In this document: positions 26,571 to 35,135 of the stretch, in pieces | How the letters are laid out: each line of letters starts with the position of its first letter | Numbering within the stretch: the first letter of the stretch is position 1 | Notes under the pieces: model-generated | The model's database searches: none | Told to the model about the DNA's origin: nothing | What the model saw: only the letters and a program-made list of their open reading frames with translations | Program-made: the position numbers and the translations under genes | Assembly: GCA_018266255.1 (NCBI GenBank) | Contig: JAFEAT010000003.1 | Coordinates: forward strand, 248,001-312,000 | Length of the DNA: 64,000 nt | From: Cyanobacteria bacterium SZAS-4 | GTDB lineage: Bacteria; Cyanobacteriota; Vampirovibrionia; Obscuribacterales; Obscuribacteraceae | Direction of reading: 5' to 3'

Positions 26571-27719
26571 CTATCGCTCGGCACAACTTAAAGCTGGTCT
26601 TACGGCAGCGCGTGTCGGACCGTGACAAACGTGATTTACCGGCAAGAATAACTCTCCGACTTTCGGCATGGGCACTTGATCCAGGCAAGTCATGGCAATA
26701 TCGGCACAGATGTGGTTTCGCGCAGTTTGGGCCCGCAGCAGATCGCATTTAATGCTTTTCTGAAGAGTCTGCAAATCTAGTGGTGCGAAACGCAGAGTTC
26801 CTTGAAATTGATTCGGCACGTTTGTGCTGTCTGGGAAGACCCAGTCACACTCGCCGTCTAGAGGACCGGCGCCGTGGCGAGTCAAATATGTGCGGCTGAC
26901 ATACGTCACGTTCAATTTATCTAGTCTAAACTTTGGAGCGAGATGTAAGACATTTGTCAGCCCAGTTTTAGATCTTGTTACGTGTGGAAATTGGTCGATG
27001 CGATCTTCGTCTAACATGAGACCCTGAGCGCCTTCGAAGATAATGTGTTTGGCGTTTGGATAGCACTTGCTGATCGATGTGAATTCTAAAAGGGTTTGTG
27101 TATCCGTGACGAATTCTTTCAAGATGCTTTCTGATTTTTCGAAAAATATTGCTGAGTCTTCTGAGTGCGGATCTATGTTGAACTCTTTTAGTCTTTCAGC
27201 AAACCATGAGGTTTTCAGTTCGATCAGTTTTTGGAAAAGAAGCGTCGGGTTTAACATTTCTCTCGCACGCAACTTCAGCGCCGGTGAACGCAGACTTCTA
27301 GTCACAGTTTCGTTGATGCCGAGTCCGCAGCTTCCGTGCCTTTTCGTTCCTCGGCGCCGCTCCGTGGTTTGGTTGATAAACATGTCGTAAGGGGTCGTTA
27401 ACATGGCATCGCCGTCGATGGTGATATTGGGTTTTACACCCAGTTTGTGTAAGTCAGAAATTTCTCTGACGAAAATGAGCGGGTTAACGATGAAAAATTT
27501 GCTTAAAAAAGTAGGGGCGCCCACAAACGAACCGCTACCGAAGTGGCTGAAAACGTGGCGGCGCCCGTCCGGGGTGACGACGGTGTGCCCAGCCTGGGCG
27601 CCTCCATTGAATCTGACAACGAGCGAGTTTTCTGGGTCCTGGCTGGCAAAGTAATCGGTGAACAAACCTTTGCCCTCGTCACCATAATTTGCTCCAATGA
27701 TTACTCTGCCAGCGTTCAT
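26571..27719 (-). CDS. Divergent adenylosuccinate synthetase homologue
   Basis: 382 residues against about 430 for PurA. GTP/IMP-site features remain: GDEGKG at 13-18 with catalytic Asp14, AGHT with His45, FEGAQG at 228-233, TRHGAGP at 280-286 and a C-terminal HGPTR. However, the aspartate-binding loop, normally TTGRRRR, is replaced by QGTLRFAPLD (306-315), and the IMP loop reads HGSCGLGINE rather than GTTGRGIGP. It retains Asp14 and not the serine I recall for phage PurZ. The fold is clear. The amino acid and nucleotide it joins, if any, are open. It is the last gene of a three-gene operon, with GGAGG nine bases before the ATG, 12 bp after the vWA gene. Confidence 0.85.
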   Translation of the reverse strand: MNAGRVIIGANYGDEGKGLFTDYFASQDPENSLVVRFNGGAQAGHTVVTPDGRRHVFSHFGSGSFVGAPTFLSKFFIVNPLIFVREISDLHKLGVKPNITIDGDAMLTTPYDMFINQTTERRRGTKRHGSCGLGINETVTRSLRSPALKLRAREMLNPTLLFQKLIELKTSWFAERLKEFNIDPHSEDSAIFFEKSESILKEFVTDTQTLLEFTSISKCYPNAKHIIFEGAQGLMLDEDRIDQFPHVTRSKTGLTNVLHLAPKFRLDKLNVTYVSRTYLTRHGAGPLDGECDWVFPDSTNVPNQFQGTLRFAPLDLQTLQKSIKCDLLRAQTARNHICADIAMTCLDQVPMPKVGELFLPVNHVCHGPTRAAVRPALSCAER

Positions 27720-27731
27720 TTTTAGTTCCTC

Positions 27732-28655
27732 CTAAAGTTTCAAAAGACCCTTTTTGCCGAAGAATTTCTTGGGCTTCGAACTCCCACCGCTCAGGGATTC
27801 GCGAATAGTCACAGCTGTGCTACCAGTCCAACTGGCAGCGACCGTCGCCAGATCGCTTCCCTCCTGTACCTCGAGAATCGACACGATCAGCTCGGCCAGT
27901 TTTGTGTGGTCATCCAATGTGATGGCACCTTCACCTAAAAGGTCACGCCATGCGCGTCTTGTTTTGTCTGGCGCTGTTCGGTAATAGTTTCCTTCTTCGA
28001 TCATGATGTGGAAAACATTCCATGTCTTTGACGCCATCGTGAGCAGGTCTCTCGATGAAATGTCGCGCTGTAAACCGTTTCCGAAGATCTTCTGCACGTG
28101 ATTAGCTTGCAGCTTTGGTGCGGGCGGCTCATCGCCCACTGTAAAAAGATATCCCTTCTTATTGCGCTTGAGAAAAGCATCGCATTTGGTGCGTGTAGCA
28201 GCAAAATACCAGGGGAGATTGTAACTTTCGAAGTTATTGCCGCCACCACCACCTTCAATGTAAAACTTACTCAATTGATCGGCGAGGCGAATATCCGATT
28301 CGAATTGCGTGGCTTGCAGTGGAGCCTGATCCGCCCATGCATCGCCGAAAGCCATGCACATAACATGTGGGTCAGTAACTGGTTTGCGCGCATAAATCTC
28401 TTCGATCAGCACTCCCAGTCCATTGCGAATTAAAGTCTCTGCCAACATTCCCATCGAACCGGTTTCATCGATAGCGACAATAATCGGTGTGGAAAGTGGA
28501 TTTGCGGTTGAATCGCACGATTCTCTGACCACTATGTTTTTCGGGTCCAGATCTTCGTGAATTGAGCGGCCGCGGAATAAATCCACCGATGCTGTTGCTT
28601 TGGCGCGATCGGCATATACGTCCCAATCTTCAGGATCCCATCTTGATGTACCCAT
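27732..28655 (-). CDS. von Willebrand factor A domain protein
   Basis: 307 residues. The vWA fold is shown by the strand IIVAIDETGSMG with the metal-site motif D63-x-T65-x-S67, by FGDAWAD and by GYLFTVGDEPPA. A glycine run (IEGGGGGNNFES) lies mid-domain. The C-terminal tail is basic (KPKKFFGKKGLLKL). Such proteins assemble complexes through bound Mg2+ or Mn2+. AAGGAG lies inside the last codons of the upstream J-domain gene, two bases between stop and start, so translation is coupled. It sits in the middle of the J-domain, vWA, PurA-like operon. Confidence 0.9.
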   Translation of the reverse strand: MGTSRWDPEDWDVYADRAKATASVDLFRGRSIHEDLDPKNIVVRESCDSTANPLSTPIIVAIDETGSMGMLAETLIRNGLGVLIEEIYARKPVTDPHVMCMAFGDAWADQAPLQATQFESDIRLADQLSKFYIEGGGGGNNFESYNLPWYFAATRTKCDAFLKRNKKGYLFTVGDEPPAPKLQANHVQKIFGNGLQRDISSRDLLTMASKTWNVFHIMIEEGNYYRTAPDKTRRAWRDLLGEGAITLDDHTKLAELIVSILEVQEGSDLATVAASWTGSTAVTIRESLSGGSSKPKKFFGKKGLLKL

Positions 28656-28657
28656 GA

Positions 28658-29731
28658 TTATTTCTCCTTGTAGAGTAGATCTGCATCGAGCTGCATGTTG
28701 ACGAATTTGGGTGGACCAAATGCGCTTGGCAGTACTTCTCGTTTGAATGTTTTGTAGTCTTCGAATGCGCTGCCACTCGATGGCAGTTGCAACCAGTCCA
28801 CCAAATCTGGTGGCAAACTTTTACCAAATGTCAGATGGGCTCCACTCGCATCGCCGAGGATTTCACGTCCAACAGACTTGATTAGTTCCAGGTCGACGCG
28901 AGCATCTGCACGTTTATTTCTCAAGATGTCTGGCGGAATGCACTTCAACGTTTCTTCCGGAATGTACGAAAGAACTTGACCTGCTTTGGTCGAGTACCAC
29001 CAACCGCCAAGCAGCATCAGGTTATGACGGAGAGGCGATATAACTACGGTTGTTGCTGAAATCGCATTGTGCGTAACACCTGCCCATTCCAGGTAACAAG
29101 CGAGATTCAACAGATTATTCAAGATCCAGCCGATGTGGTTGGCCGGAGTCAGCTTGCCGCCAAAGTGATTGATTACATCTCTGAGCAGAAGTTGATCGGG
29201 CGTTTTTCGAACGACCAAGATGTTTGAGCTTTCTGTCCTGAATGTTTGTTGGACCTGCGGAAGGTACTTCGACATTTCCAGAGCCATGGAATTGTTTTTA
29301 AGCGGAAGCATGTGGATGCGCTTCCGTCCTTGCTGGAAGAGCTGTTCGAATTCTTTGTCTAATTCGAAGACTATGGAGTTGTCTGCGACATAGGTCGTGC
29401 CCAATTCGAACGGGTGGCTTATTCTGTACTTGCAGGTTTTTATGGAGCCGTCGAGCAGCCGGAATTTTCGCCAGCCATCGATCTGCTCTTCAATTTTTTC
29501 GCAAGATTCGTTCCATTTACCGCTCGCCATCTTTTGGCGGGCGTCTCGGTAGAGTTGAACTATGTGCATGAATACACGCATCGCATCTGGCGTTGATTTG
29601 CGGTCTGGATGCCACTGCCCAGCTAGAAAACGATATTCCGCCTTGGCCTCGCTAAGAGAGTTCGAAAATAGCGATTCTGGTGTTTCGATCGACAACAGTT
29701 TGTCTGCGGTAAGTCGCTCAAGATTGCGCAT
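28658..29731 (-). CDS. J-domain protein fused to a degenerate protein-kinase fold
   Basis: 357 residues. Residues about 15-68 form a J-domain with the HPD triad at 41-43 (QWHPDRK), which should stimulate an Hsp70/DnaK ATPase. The rest resembles a protein kinase C-lobe: THNAISATTVVIS (220-232) takes the place of the HRD catalytic loop, with no aspartate, and LLGGWW (240-245) replaces DFG, so catalysis is unlikely. A downstream stretch (YIPEE...ILRNKRADARVDLELIKSVGREIL) fits the helices after the activation segment. GGAGG precedes the ATG. It is the first gene of the operon, behind a consensus promoter. The J-plus-pseudokinase pairing is my reading of motifs. Confidence 0.75.
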   Translation of the reverse strand: MRNLERLTADKLLSIETPESLFSNSLSEAKAEYRFLAGQWHPDRKSTPDAMRVFMHIVQLYRDARQKMASGKWNESCEKIEEQIDGWRKFRLLDGSIKTCKYRISHPFELGTTYVADNSIVFELDKEFEQLFQQGRKRIHMLPLKNNSMALEMSKYLPQVQQTFRTESSNILVVRKTPDQLLLRDVINHFGGKLTPANHIGWILNNLLNLACYLEWAGVTHNAISATTVVISPLRHNLMLLGGWWYSTKAGQVLSYIPEETLKCIPPDILRNKRADARVDLELIKSVGREILGDASGAHLTFGKSLPPDLVDWLQLPSSGSAFEDYKTFKREVLPSAFGPPKFVNMQLDADLLYKEK

Positions 29732-29777
29732 GGAGATGCTCCTCCCCTCGTTAGTAACCAGAGGATGTTGTTGTTCG

Positions 29778-29799
29778 TTGACACCGTCGATGGTGTCAA
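29778..29799. promoter_or_regulatory. Interrupted palindrome in the leader of the J-domain operon
   Basis: Arms TTGACACC (29778-29785) and GGTGTCAA (29792-29799) are exact reverse complements around six bases. It lies between the promoter at 29881-29909 and the J-domain start, so it can act as a DNA operator or as an 8-bp RNA hairpin in the ~140-nt leader. Confidence 0.55.
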
Positions 29800-29880
29800 A
29801 TTCGATTGGAGAAGGATTTTAGATTAAACGTCTTGCGGACGTGACTTGCTTGACAGGTAAACGTAAATTTGACTATTTCT

Positions 29881-29909
29881 ATATTAGATCCGCGAGGCTA
29901 AGCTGTCAA
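29881..29909 (-). promoter_or_regulatory. Consensus sigma70-type promoter of the J-domain/vWA/PurA-like operon
   Basis: On the minus strand TTGACA (29909-29904), a 17-bp spacer and TAATAT (29886-29881) form a near-ideal promoter, giving a start near 29874. The 406-bp gap to the divergent desaturase also holds TTGACA at 30043-30048 on the plus strand with a weak TGTATT 17 bp on, which may serve the desaturase. Nothing else was recognised in the gap. Confidence 0.7.
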
Positions 29910-30136
29910 TACGTCCACATGAAGCTGTCGAGTGAGCGTTTGCCTGACGAACTGCGGTGCTCTCCCGGTGGCGTTATTGACGATTGATGGCTTGATTGTG
30001 AAAGATCATCGACTTTGGGTGGTCCGGAACGCATATTAAGGATTGACAATCGCCTGAAAATGGAATGTATTAGTGACAGAGAATCGCCGTCGCAACGACG
30101 AGCCAAATTCTCAGTGATAGGTGAGATCTGGACGCT

Positions 30137-31243
30137 ATGAAGCTGACGCCTGCTGACCACAAAATCGATTCGGGCGAAGCGCCGAGTTTAGTTGTGGTTG
30201 CGCAGACAGAGCCTGAAGCTGAGGACACCCAGGCTGAACCTGCGGTCTTGGACATTTACGCTAAGCCTGCCTACTCCGCCGAACTGACGAGTTTTTTGAA
30301 ACGTGCCAAGGCGAAGAATTTCCACGCTATTCTCGACATCAGTTTGTGGGGGTGGGGTCGCATTGCGCTTGGAATTGCGATGTTCGCGCTCTTTGCCAAC
30401 CCACTCACTTATTTATTGGCGATTTTGTTTGTCTCGTCTGGCATGGGAATACTCGTTGCGCTCTCGCACGAATCGCAGCACTCAGCCCTTTTGCGCAGCA
30501 AAAAATGGAATGACCTCGTCGGCGCCTGGTTATGTGCTTACCCTGTTGGGTCAGTGTATGGCGCGTCCAAATCAGTTCATTTGGCACATCACAAATACTT
30601 GAACACATCGCAGGATCCTGACCGTCACTTCCATCTCGAAGACGATAAGTCTACCCCCGAGCAATTTGCGAACTATTTCTTGAAACTTTTATGCGGCGGA
30701 CAACTCTGGACAAGCATTGTAGTCAATGGTTTTCTTCGTAAGGATGATGGAGTGATTGCGGAGTCTGCGGAAGCATTATCGACAGCTGTAAATCGACGCA
30801 AATATCCAGAAGTCTTCAATCTGGTGCCTGTTCAAATGGTGGTCTTCAGTCTTCTCTGGTTGGCGACAGGTTTTTGGTGGGCATACTTCGCACTATGGCT
30901 GGTGCCGATCTTTACGCTTGGAACTTTTTTCGGATATTTGCGAGGCTTTATCGATCACGCTCGACTCGAAAGCGATGACACGACCCTCGCTGCTGGACGA
31001 CTGATCTCGGTGCCACATCCATCGCTCTTTGATCGGGCTTTGCTTACTGGTCTCGACTTCCACTTCCACGCTGAGCATCATTTCTTTCCAGCCGTACCGC
31101 ATTACTATTTGCCTGAACTCCACAACGTTTTGCAAAACGATCCAGCTTTTCGCGACCGGTATCTCGTCAGACCAACTTATTTCAGTTTTTTGCGCGACTA
31201 CTGGAAACAGATCGGGTCGGGAGCGCGCCATCCATCTCGGTGA
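30137..31243 (+). CDS. Membrane fatty acid desaturase (first paralogue)
   Basis: 368 residues. The three histidine boxes of the di-iron desaturases are intact: HESQH at 111-115, HLAHH ending at 152, and HAEHHFFPAVPHY near residue 310. Paired hydrophobic segments lie at about 70-110 and 235-265. It introduces double bonds into acyl chains using O2 and electrons from ferredoxin or cytochrome b5. The N-terminal ~55 residues are acidic and lack a domain. It ends three bases before a B12-radical SAM gene, so the two form an operon. A paralogue lies at 35567-36598. Confidence 0.92.
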   Translation: MKLTPADHKIDSGEAPSLVVVAQTEPEAEDTQAEPAVLDIYAKPAYSAELTSFLKRAKAKNFHAILDISLWGWGRIALGIAMFALFANPLTYLLAILFVSSGMGILVALSHESQHSALLRSKKWNDLVGAWLCAYPVGSVYGASKSVHLAHHKYLNTSQDPDRHFHLEDDKSTPEQFANYFLKLLCGGQLWTSIVVNGFLRKDDGVIAESAEALSTAVNRRKYPEVFNLVPVQMVVFSLLWLATGFWWAYFALWLVPIFTLGTFFGYLRGFIDHARLESDDTTLAAGRLISVPHPSLFDRALLTGLDFHFHAEHHFFPAVPHYYLPELHNVLQNDPAFRDRYLVRPTYFSFLRDYWKQIGSGARHPSR

Positions 31244-31246
31244 TTT

Positions 31247-32827
31247 ATGCTAGACCGCAGGAAACCGAAAGTTCTATTTGTGCAACCGAAGCTGCCTCCG
31301 TCTTTCTGGGGCATGGAGTTTTCAGCGCCTTATGCTGGATATAAGTATCCGAATCCTCCCCTTGGAATGATGACACTGGCTGGGGCAATTTCACCTGAGC
31401 ACGAAGTCGAGATTCGCGATGAAAACGTGAAAGACGTAATGTATGAAACTGACGCGGATATTGTGGGCATCAGCGGCACTCTCTTGCACGAATTTCATAT
31501 CTCGAGGTTACGCGCAATCGCTAAATACTTCCGTGATGCAGGCAAGTTGGTCTGTATCGGCGGACCAGTCGCCACCTTGACCCCAGATTCGGTGCGCGAT
31601 TACTGTGACGTACTTTTCGATGGTGAAGGTGAGTATACCTGGCCAAAGTTCCTTGACGAATATTCGCGCAATCAGCATCAGAGCCGCTATGAGCAGATTG
31701 AAAAGATCGATATGGCGCTGGCTCCGTTGCCCAGAATCGATCTTGTCAACGCCATGGACTATGGCTCTGCTCAAATTCAAACAACACGTGGCTGCCCCTT
31801 TACGTGCGAATTCTGCGACATTATCGTTATGTATGGACGCAAGGTGAGAGCTAAACCGATTGCCCGCGTTGTTGAAGAAGTGAAGCAGTGGAGTGACGCA
31901 GGGCAGCTCTTTGTCTTCTTTTCGGACGACAATTTCGTCGGTAATAGACCTTACGCTAAAGACCTTTTGAAAGCGCTGAAGGAATTTAATTCGGAGCGTG
32001 CTCATCCTGTTCAATTTTTCACACAAGCGAGCATCGACACTGCCAAAGATCCTGCTTTGCTGGAGATGATGCGTGACGCAAATTTCGTGGGAGTGTTCAT
32101 TGGCATTGAGAGCCCTCGCAAAAGCTCTCTGACTGAGACTTTGAAAGTGCAAAACGTGCACACTCTCGATATGGCTGAAGCTATCCATACGATTCAATCT
32201 TACGGATTATTTGTTTCTGGTGGCATGATCGTTGGATTCGACAATGACGATAAAGACATTTTCGAAGAACAATTTCAGTTCTTGCAAAAAGCCGGTGTGC
32301 CTTTCGCACAAATGAGCCTGCTCGAAGCAATGCCGAAGACTCCCTTGTGGACTCGGATGCAAGAGTCAGGCAGACTGATTGAATATCGTGAGGGGCTTTG
32401 CACCAATATCAGACCTGTTTCGATGACTTACGACGAATTGATTGCTGGATACAGCAGTTTGATCAAGAAAGTGTATGACTTCGATAACTATGTCGAGCGT
32501 TACTTGACCAGCTTGAAGTTTATGAAAGGACACCAGTTCTCGAATGACAGACCACGCGTTACCCCTCGTTCATTCCTGGCTTTCTGCAAGATAATCATGT
32601 ACTTTGCAGCGTCGAGCGAACACGGCAAGAGAAAGTTTTTGTGGGATATGATTGTTGGAACCTGGAAAATAAATCCAAGAGCGTGGCGATGGACGATCAG
32701 ATATATGTTGAACTTCATTCATTTCCATCAGTTTGCCAGGGACAACGTTATGGTTGTGATGGCACCGGCGGTTGAAAATAAGCTGGCTGGCGATGCTGCA
32801 TTGACGCCGAATCCAGCATTTGGCTAG
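31247..32827 (+). CDS. B12-binding radical SAM protein (HpnP-like architecture, DUF4070)
   Basis: 526 residues. An N-terminal cobalamin-binding Rossmann domain (about 8-150: PPLGMMTLAGAI...IVGISGTL...IGGPVATL) is followed by a radical SAM barrel with the CxxxCxxC cluster in RGCPFTCEFCDI, then a helical C-terminal DUF4070-type region. The same layout occurs in the hopanoid C-2 methylase HpnP and in other methylases acting on unactivated carbons. It follows the desaturase by three bases, which makes a lipid substrate plausible, but that is inference from position. Confidence 0.9.
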   Translation: MLDRRKPKVLFVQPKLPPSFWGMEFSAPYAGYKYPNPPLGMMTLAGAISPEHEVEIRDENVKDVMYETDADIVGISGTLLHEFHISRLRAIAKYFRDAGKLVCIGGPVATLTPDSVRDYCDVLFDGEGEYTWPKFLDEYSRNQHQSRYEQIEKIDMALAPLPRIDLVNAMDYGSAQIQTTRGCPFTCEFCDIIVMYGRKVRAKPIARVVEEVKQWSDAGQLFVFFSDDNFVGNRPYAKDLLKALKEFNSERAHPVQFFTQASIDTAKDPALLEMMRDANFVGVFIGIESPRKSSLTETLKVQNVHTLDMAEAIHTIQSYGLFVSGGMIVGFDNDDKDIFEEQFQFLQKAGVPFAQMSLLEAMPKTPLWTRMQESGRLIEYREGLCTNIRPVSMTYDELIAGYSSLIKKVYDFDNYVERYLTSLKFMKGHQFSNDRPRVTPRSFLAFCKIIMYFAASSEHGKRKFLWDMIVGTWKINPRAWRWTIRYMLNFIHFHQFARDNVMVVMAPAVENKLAGDAALTPNPAFG

Positions 32828-32859
32828 ATATTAGAGACCTTCAGAAGATTGGAGCGCTG

Positions 32860-34524
32860 GTGGGGTCATCATTCAAACGGTTCATTGACGGGCTCAAATC
32901 ACTTTCTCAAAAGCATCCGTTTGCTGCCATTTCTGCAGTTACTGGTTTCGCCCTGCTGCTAGTTCTGCTGCGGGCTTCCATACTGAATTATCAATACTTG
33001 TTTGGAATGTACCATGACGATGGTGTGTATTTGGTATCAGCGCAATCACTGTTAGACGGACATGGCTATCGAATTTTGTCGCTTCCGACTGAGCCGTTTC
33101 AAACCAAGTATCCGGTTGGCTATCCATTAGTGCTGTCGAGCGCGATGTTGATCATGCCCGCGTTTCCGGCTAATTTGATCGGACTTGAAACCATGCAAAC
33201 TGTCCTTTCAGTAGCTGCTGTTTTGGTCACTGTTGGTTACTTGCTATCTACTAAAAAAGTAACACCGTTGCTCGGGCTTGCTATTGCGTTCACTTGCTTG
33301 CTCAATATGCGTTTCATAGATTTTGCGCCGATGTTGATGAGCGATTTGCCTGCTGCCCTGCTGGTTTCAGCCTGCATGTGGTGCGCAGAGAGTCAATCGC
33401 GTCAGCAAGATTCGTTCTCTCCCTGGGTAGGGTTGTTGCTGGCGGCAGCAATTACTACGCGCACGCAGGCTTTGATTCTGGTTCCGACTTTGCTAATTTA
33501 TTATGCGGTCAGAAAGCGCACTCGATCAGCCATAACCATGCTTGCAATCGCTCTGGTATGCGTCGTTCCGCAAATGTGGTGGCAGACTCGAACGAGTCAG
33601 GGCACTCCAGAAATTCTGACGTTTTACACCAACTATTTGAAGCATGCATACGGTACATTGCCGTCATCTAGTGCGGGATTTGCGGCAGCCGCAGGCAACT
33701 TTGATTGGTCGATGTTTGTGCAGATCAACACATATTTCCCTGGTCTGGAACAAATTCCATATCAACTGCTTTCTCCGATCGCCTTCTTTCTACTCTATAA
33801 AGTTGTTTACTATTTGCTTGCGGTACCATCGTTGACTGGAATGTTTATCCTTCTGAAACGAGCATCGCTTCCTGCTCTTTTCTGTTTCTTCTACGGGTTC
33901 TCATTTAGTCTCTGGCCAATCAAACTGGAATGGCGTCATATTTTGCCGGTGTTAGTTTTTGGCTACTATTTCTACTTTGTTGGTTTCAGATTTTTTGCTG
34001 CAAAGCTAAAACGCGCTATTAGTGCACGCAAACAGACCAGCGCGGGCCAGTACAGCAAATTCTGTATTGGTGCAACGGTCGTTTTCAGCTGTTATCTGGT
34101 CATCGGCGCTGGTGTTTTGTCGTGCGCAAAAGCCGGGTGGCTCAAGGCCCTATCTCAGCCGCCTGAACCCGGTATCGCTGTGGACTTTCAAGAAGCTGTC
34201 AGCTGGATCAAAGCCAACACGACTGCTGATGCCGTTTTTGTGTGCAACAACGACCCTGTGTTTTACTTATACACACATCGGCACGCCATAATGCCATCAA
34301 GAATGGAACTGTGGAGGTTTGTCGCAGACAAATACGTCGACGCAAAATCTCTGAGCGCAGCCATAGAATTCAGCAAAGCAACATACGTTATGAACGAGCC
34401 CGCCTTGCGTTCATCAGGATATGCCTACACCCAATTGAACAAAGCAATTGCCGAAGAAGGTACATTCATCCCAGTGTTCAAGACAAAAAACAACCTGATA
34501 GAAATTTTCAAAGTGTCTCGTTAA
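32860..34524 (+). CDS. GT-C family membrane glycosyltransferase, ArnT/GT39-like
   Basis: 554 residues with about 11-12 membrane helices. The first external loop has the acidic pair and family pattern HDDGVYLVSAQSLLDGHG followed by TKYPVGYPLVLS, as in dolichyl-phosphate- or undecaprenyl-phosphate-sugar transferases. The C-terminal ~100 residues are soluble. GTG at 32860 is the start, behind GGAG at 32851-32854. It follows the radical SAM gene by 32 bp and may belong to the same transcript. Its stop overlaps the converging GNAT stop by four bases. Confidence 0.8.
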   Translation: MGSSFKRFIDGLKSLSQKHPFAAISAVTGFALLLVLLRASILNYQYLFGMYHDDGVYLVSAQSLLDGHGYRILSLPTEPFQTKYPVGYPLVLSSAMLIMPAFPANLIGLETMQTVLSVAAVLVTVGYLLSTKKVTPLLGLAIAFTCLLNMRFIDFAPMLMSDLPAALLVSACMWCAESQSRQQDSFSPWVGLLLAAAITTRTQALILVPTLLIYYAVRKRTRSAITMLAIALVCVVPQMWWQTRTSQGTPEILTFYTNYLKHAYGTLPSSSAGFAAAAGNFDWSMFVQINTYFPGLEQIPYQLLSPIAFFLLYKVVYYLLAVPSLTGMFILLKRASLPALFCFFYGFSFSLWPIKLEWRHILPVLVFGYYFYFVGFRFFAAKLKRAISARKQTSAGQYSKFCIGATVVFSCYLVIGAGVLSCAKAGWLKALSQPPEPGIAVDFQEAVSWIKANTTADAVFVCNNDPVFYLYTHRHAIMPSRMELWRFVADKYVDAKSLSAAIEFSKATYVMNEPALRSSGYAYTQLNKAIAEEGTFIPVFKTKNNLIEIFKVSR

Positions 34525-35081
34525 AAAGGGACCTTCCATTCGTTTTCTAATACCGCAAAAATAACATCATCAACCCAAGTATCGTTCAGCCACAAGCTCT
34601 CAATAAAATGCCCTTCTTTTCGCATACCAAGCCGTTCCATCAGTGCAAGTGAAGGAGCGTTACGCGGATCCACCGAAGCAAAAACCCGATGCTTTTCATA
34701 CTTCGAAAAAAGCAACTCAATCACCGCTTTTACAGCTTCGGTCGCGTATCCTTTAGAGTGGTGCTTCGGATCTAACGTGATACCAAATTCCGCAATCCGC
34801 GTGTCATCTAGAATGTGGATGCCACAGTCGCCTATCAAGCTGCCATCGTTGACCAGTTCGATTCCAACTTGATTCCAACCAGGCTTCGATAAATCGACGT
34901 TCGCCATGCCTGCAATAAACGCCTGCACTTCATTGAGTGATTTTGCACCACAGCCTTGATATTGGAAGACTTCAGGCAAAGCTCGATACGCTTGCATCTC
35001 ATGCGCATCTTTGGGTTGCAGAGCGCGAAGGCGTAATCTGTCAGTCAGTATCTCGGTAAACTCTATTTTGGATTCGATCAT
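34521..35081 (-). CDS. GNAT family acetyltransferase, RimJ/RimL type
   Basis: 186 residues from ATG 35081, preceded by GAGG nine bases upstream; ATG 35105 would add eight residues. The pattern LTDRLRLRALQPKDAHEM, GDCGIHIL...FGITLDPKHHSKGYATEAVKAVIELLF and NAPSLALMERLGMRKEG is typical of the RimJ/RimL-like subgroup that acetylates N-termini of ribosomal proteins or detoxifies small amines. Acetyl-CoA binds at SKGYATEA. Confidence 0.9.
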   Translation of the reverse strand: MIESKIEFTEILTDRLRLRALQPKDAHEMQAYRALPEVFQYQGCGAKSLNEVQAFIAGMANVDLSKPGWNQVGIELVNDGSLIGDCGIHILDDTRIAEFGITLDPKHHSKGYATEAVKAVIELLFSKYEKHRVFASVDPRNAPSLALMERLGMRKEGHFIESLWLNDTWVDDVIFAVLENEWKVPF

Positions 35082-35135
35082 TCGTGCAATCCTCGCAAGA
35101 TGCAAGTATAGTATCTATGAGTACGGATTGCCTTG

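Noticed and set aside
26571..27719. Identification as phage PurZ (2-aminoadenine synthesis).
   Set aside because: The diagnostic Asp-to-Ser change is absent and no DpoZ, DatZ or other phage genes lie nearby.
31508..32197. A 229-residue open frame antisense to the radical SAM gene.
   Set aside because: The plus strand encodes a full, motif-rich protein; the antisense frame has no domain or ribosome site.
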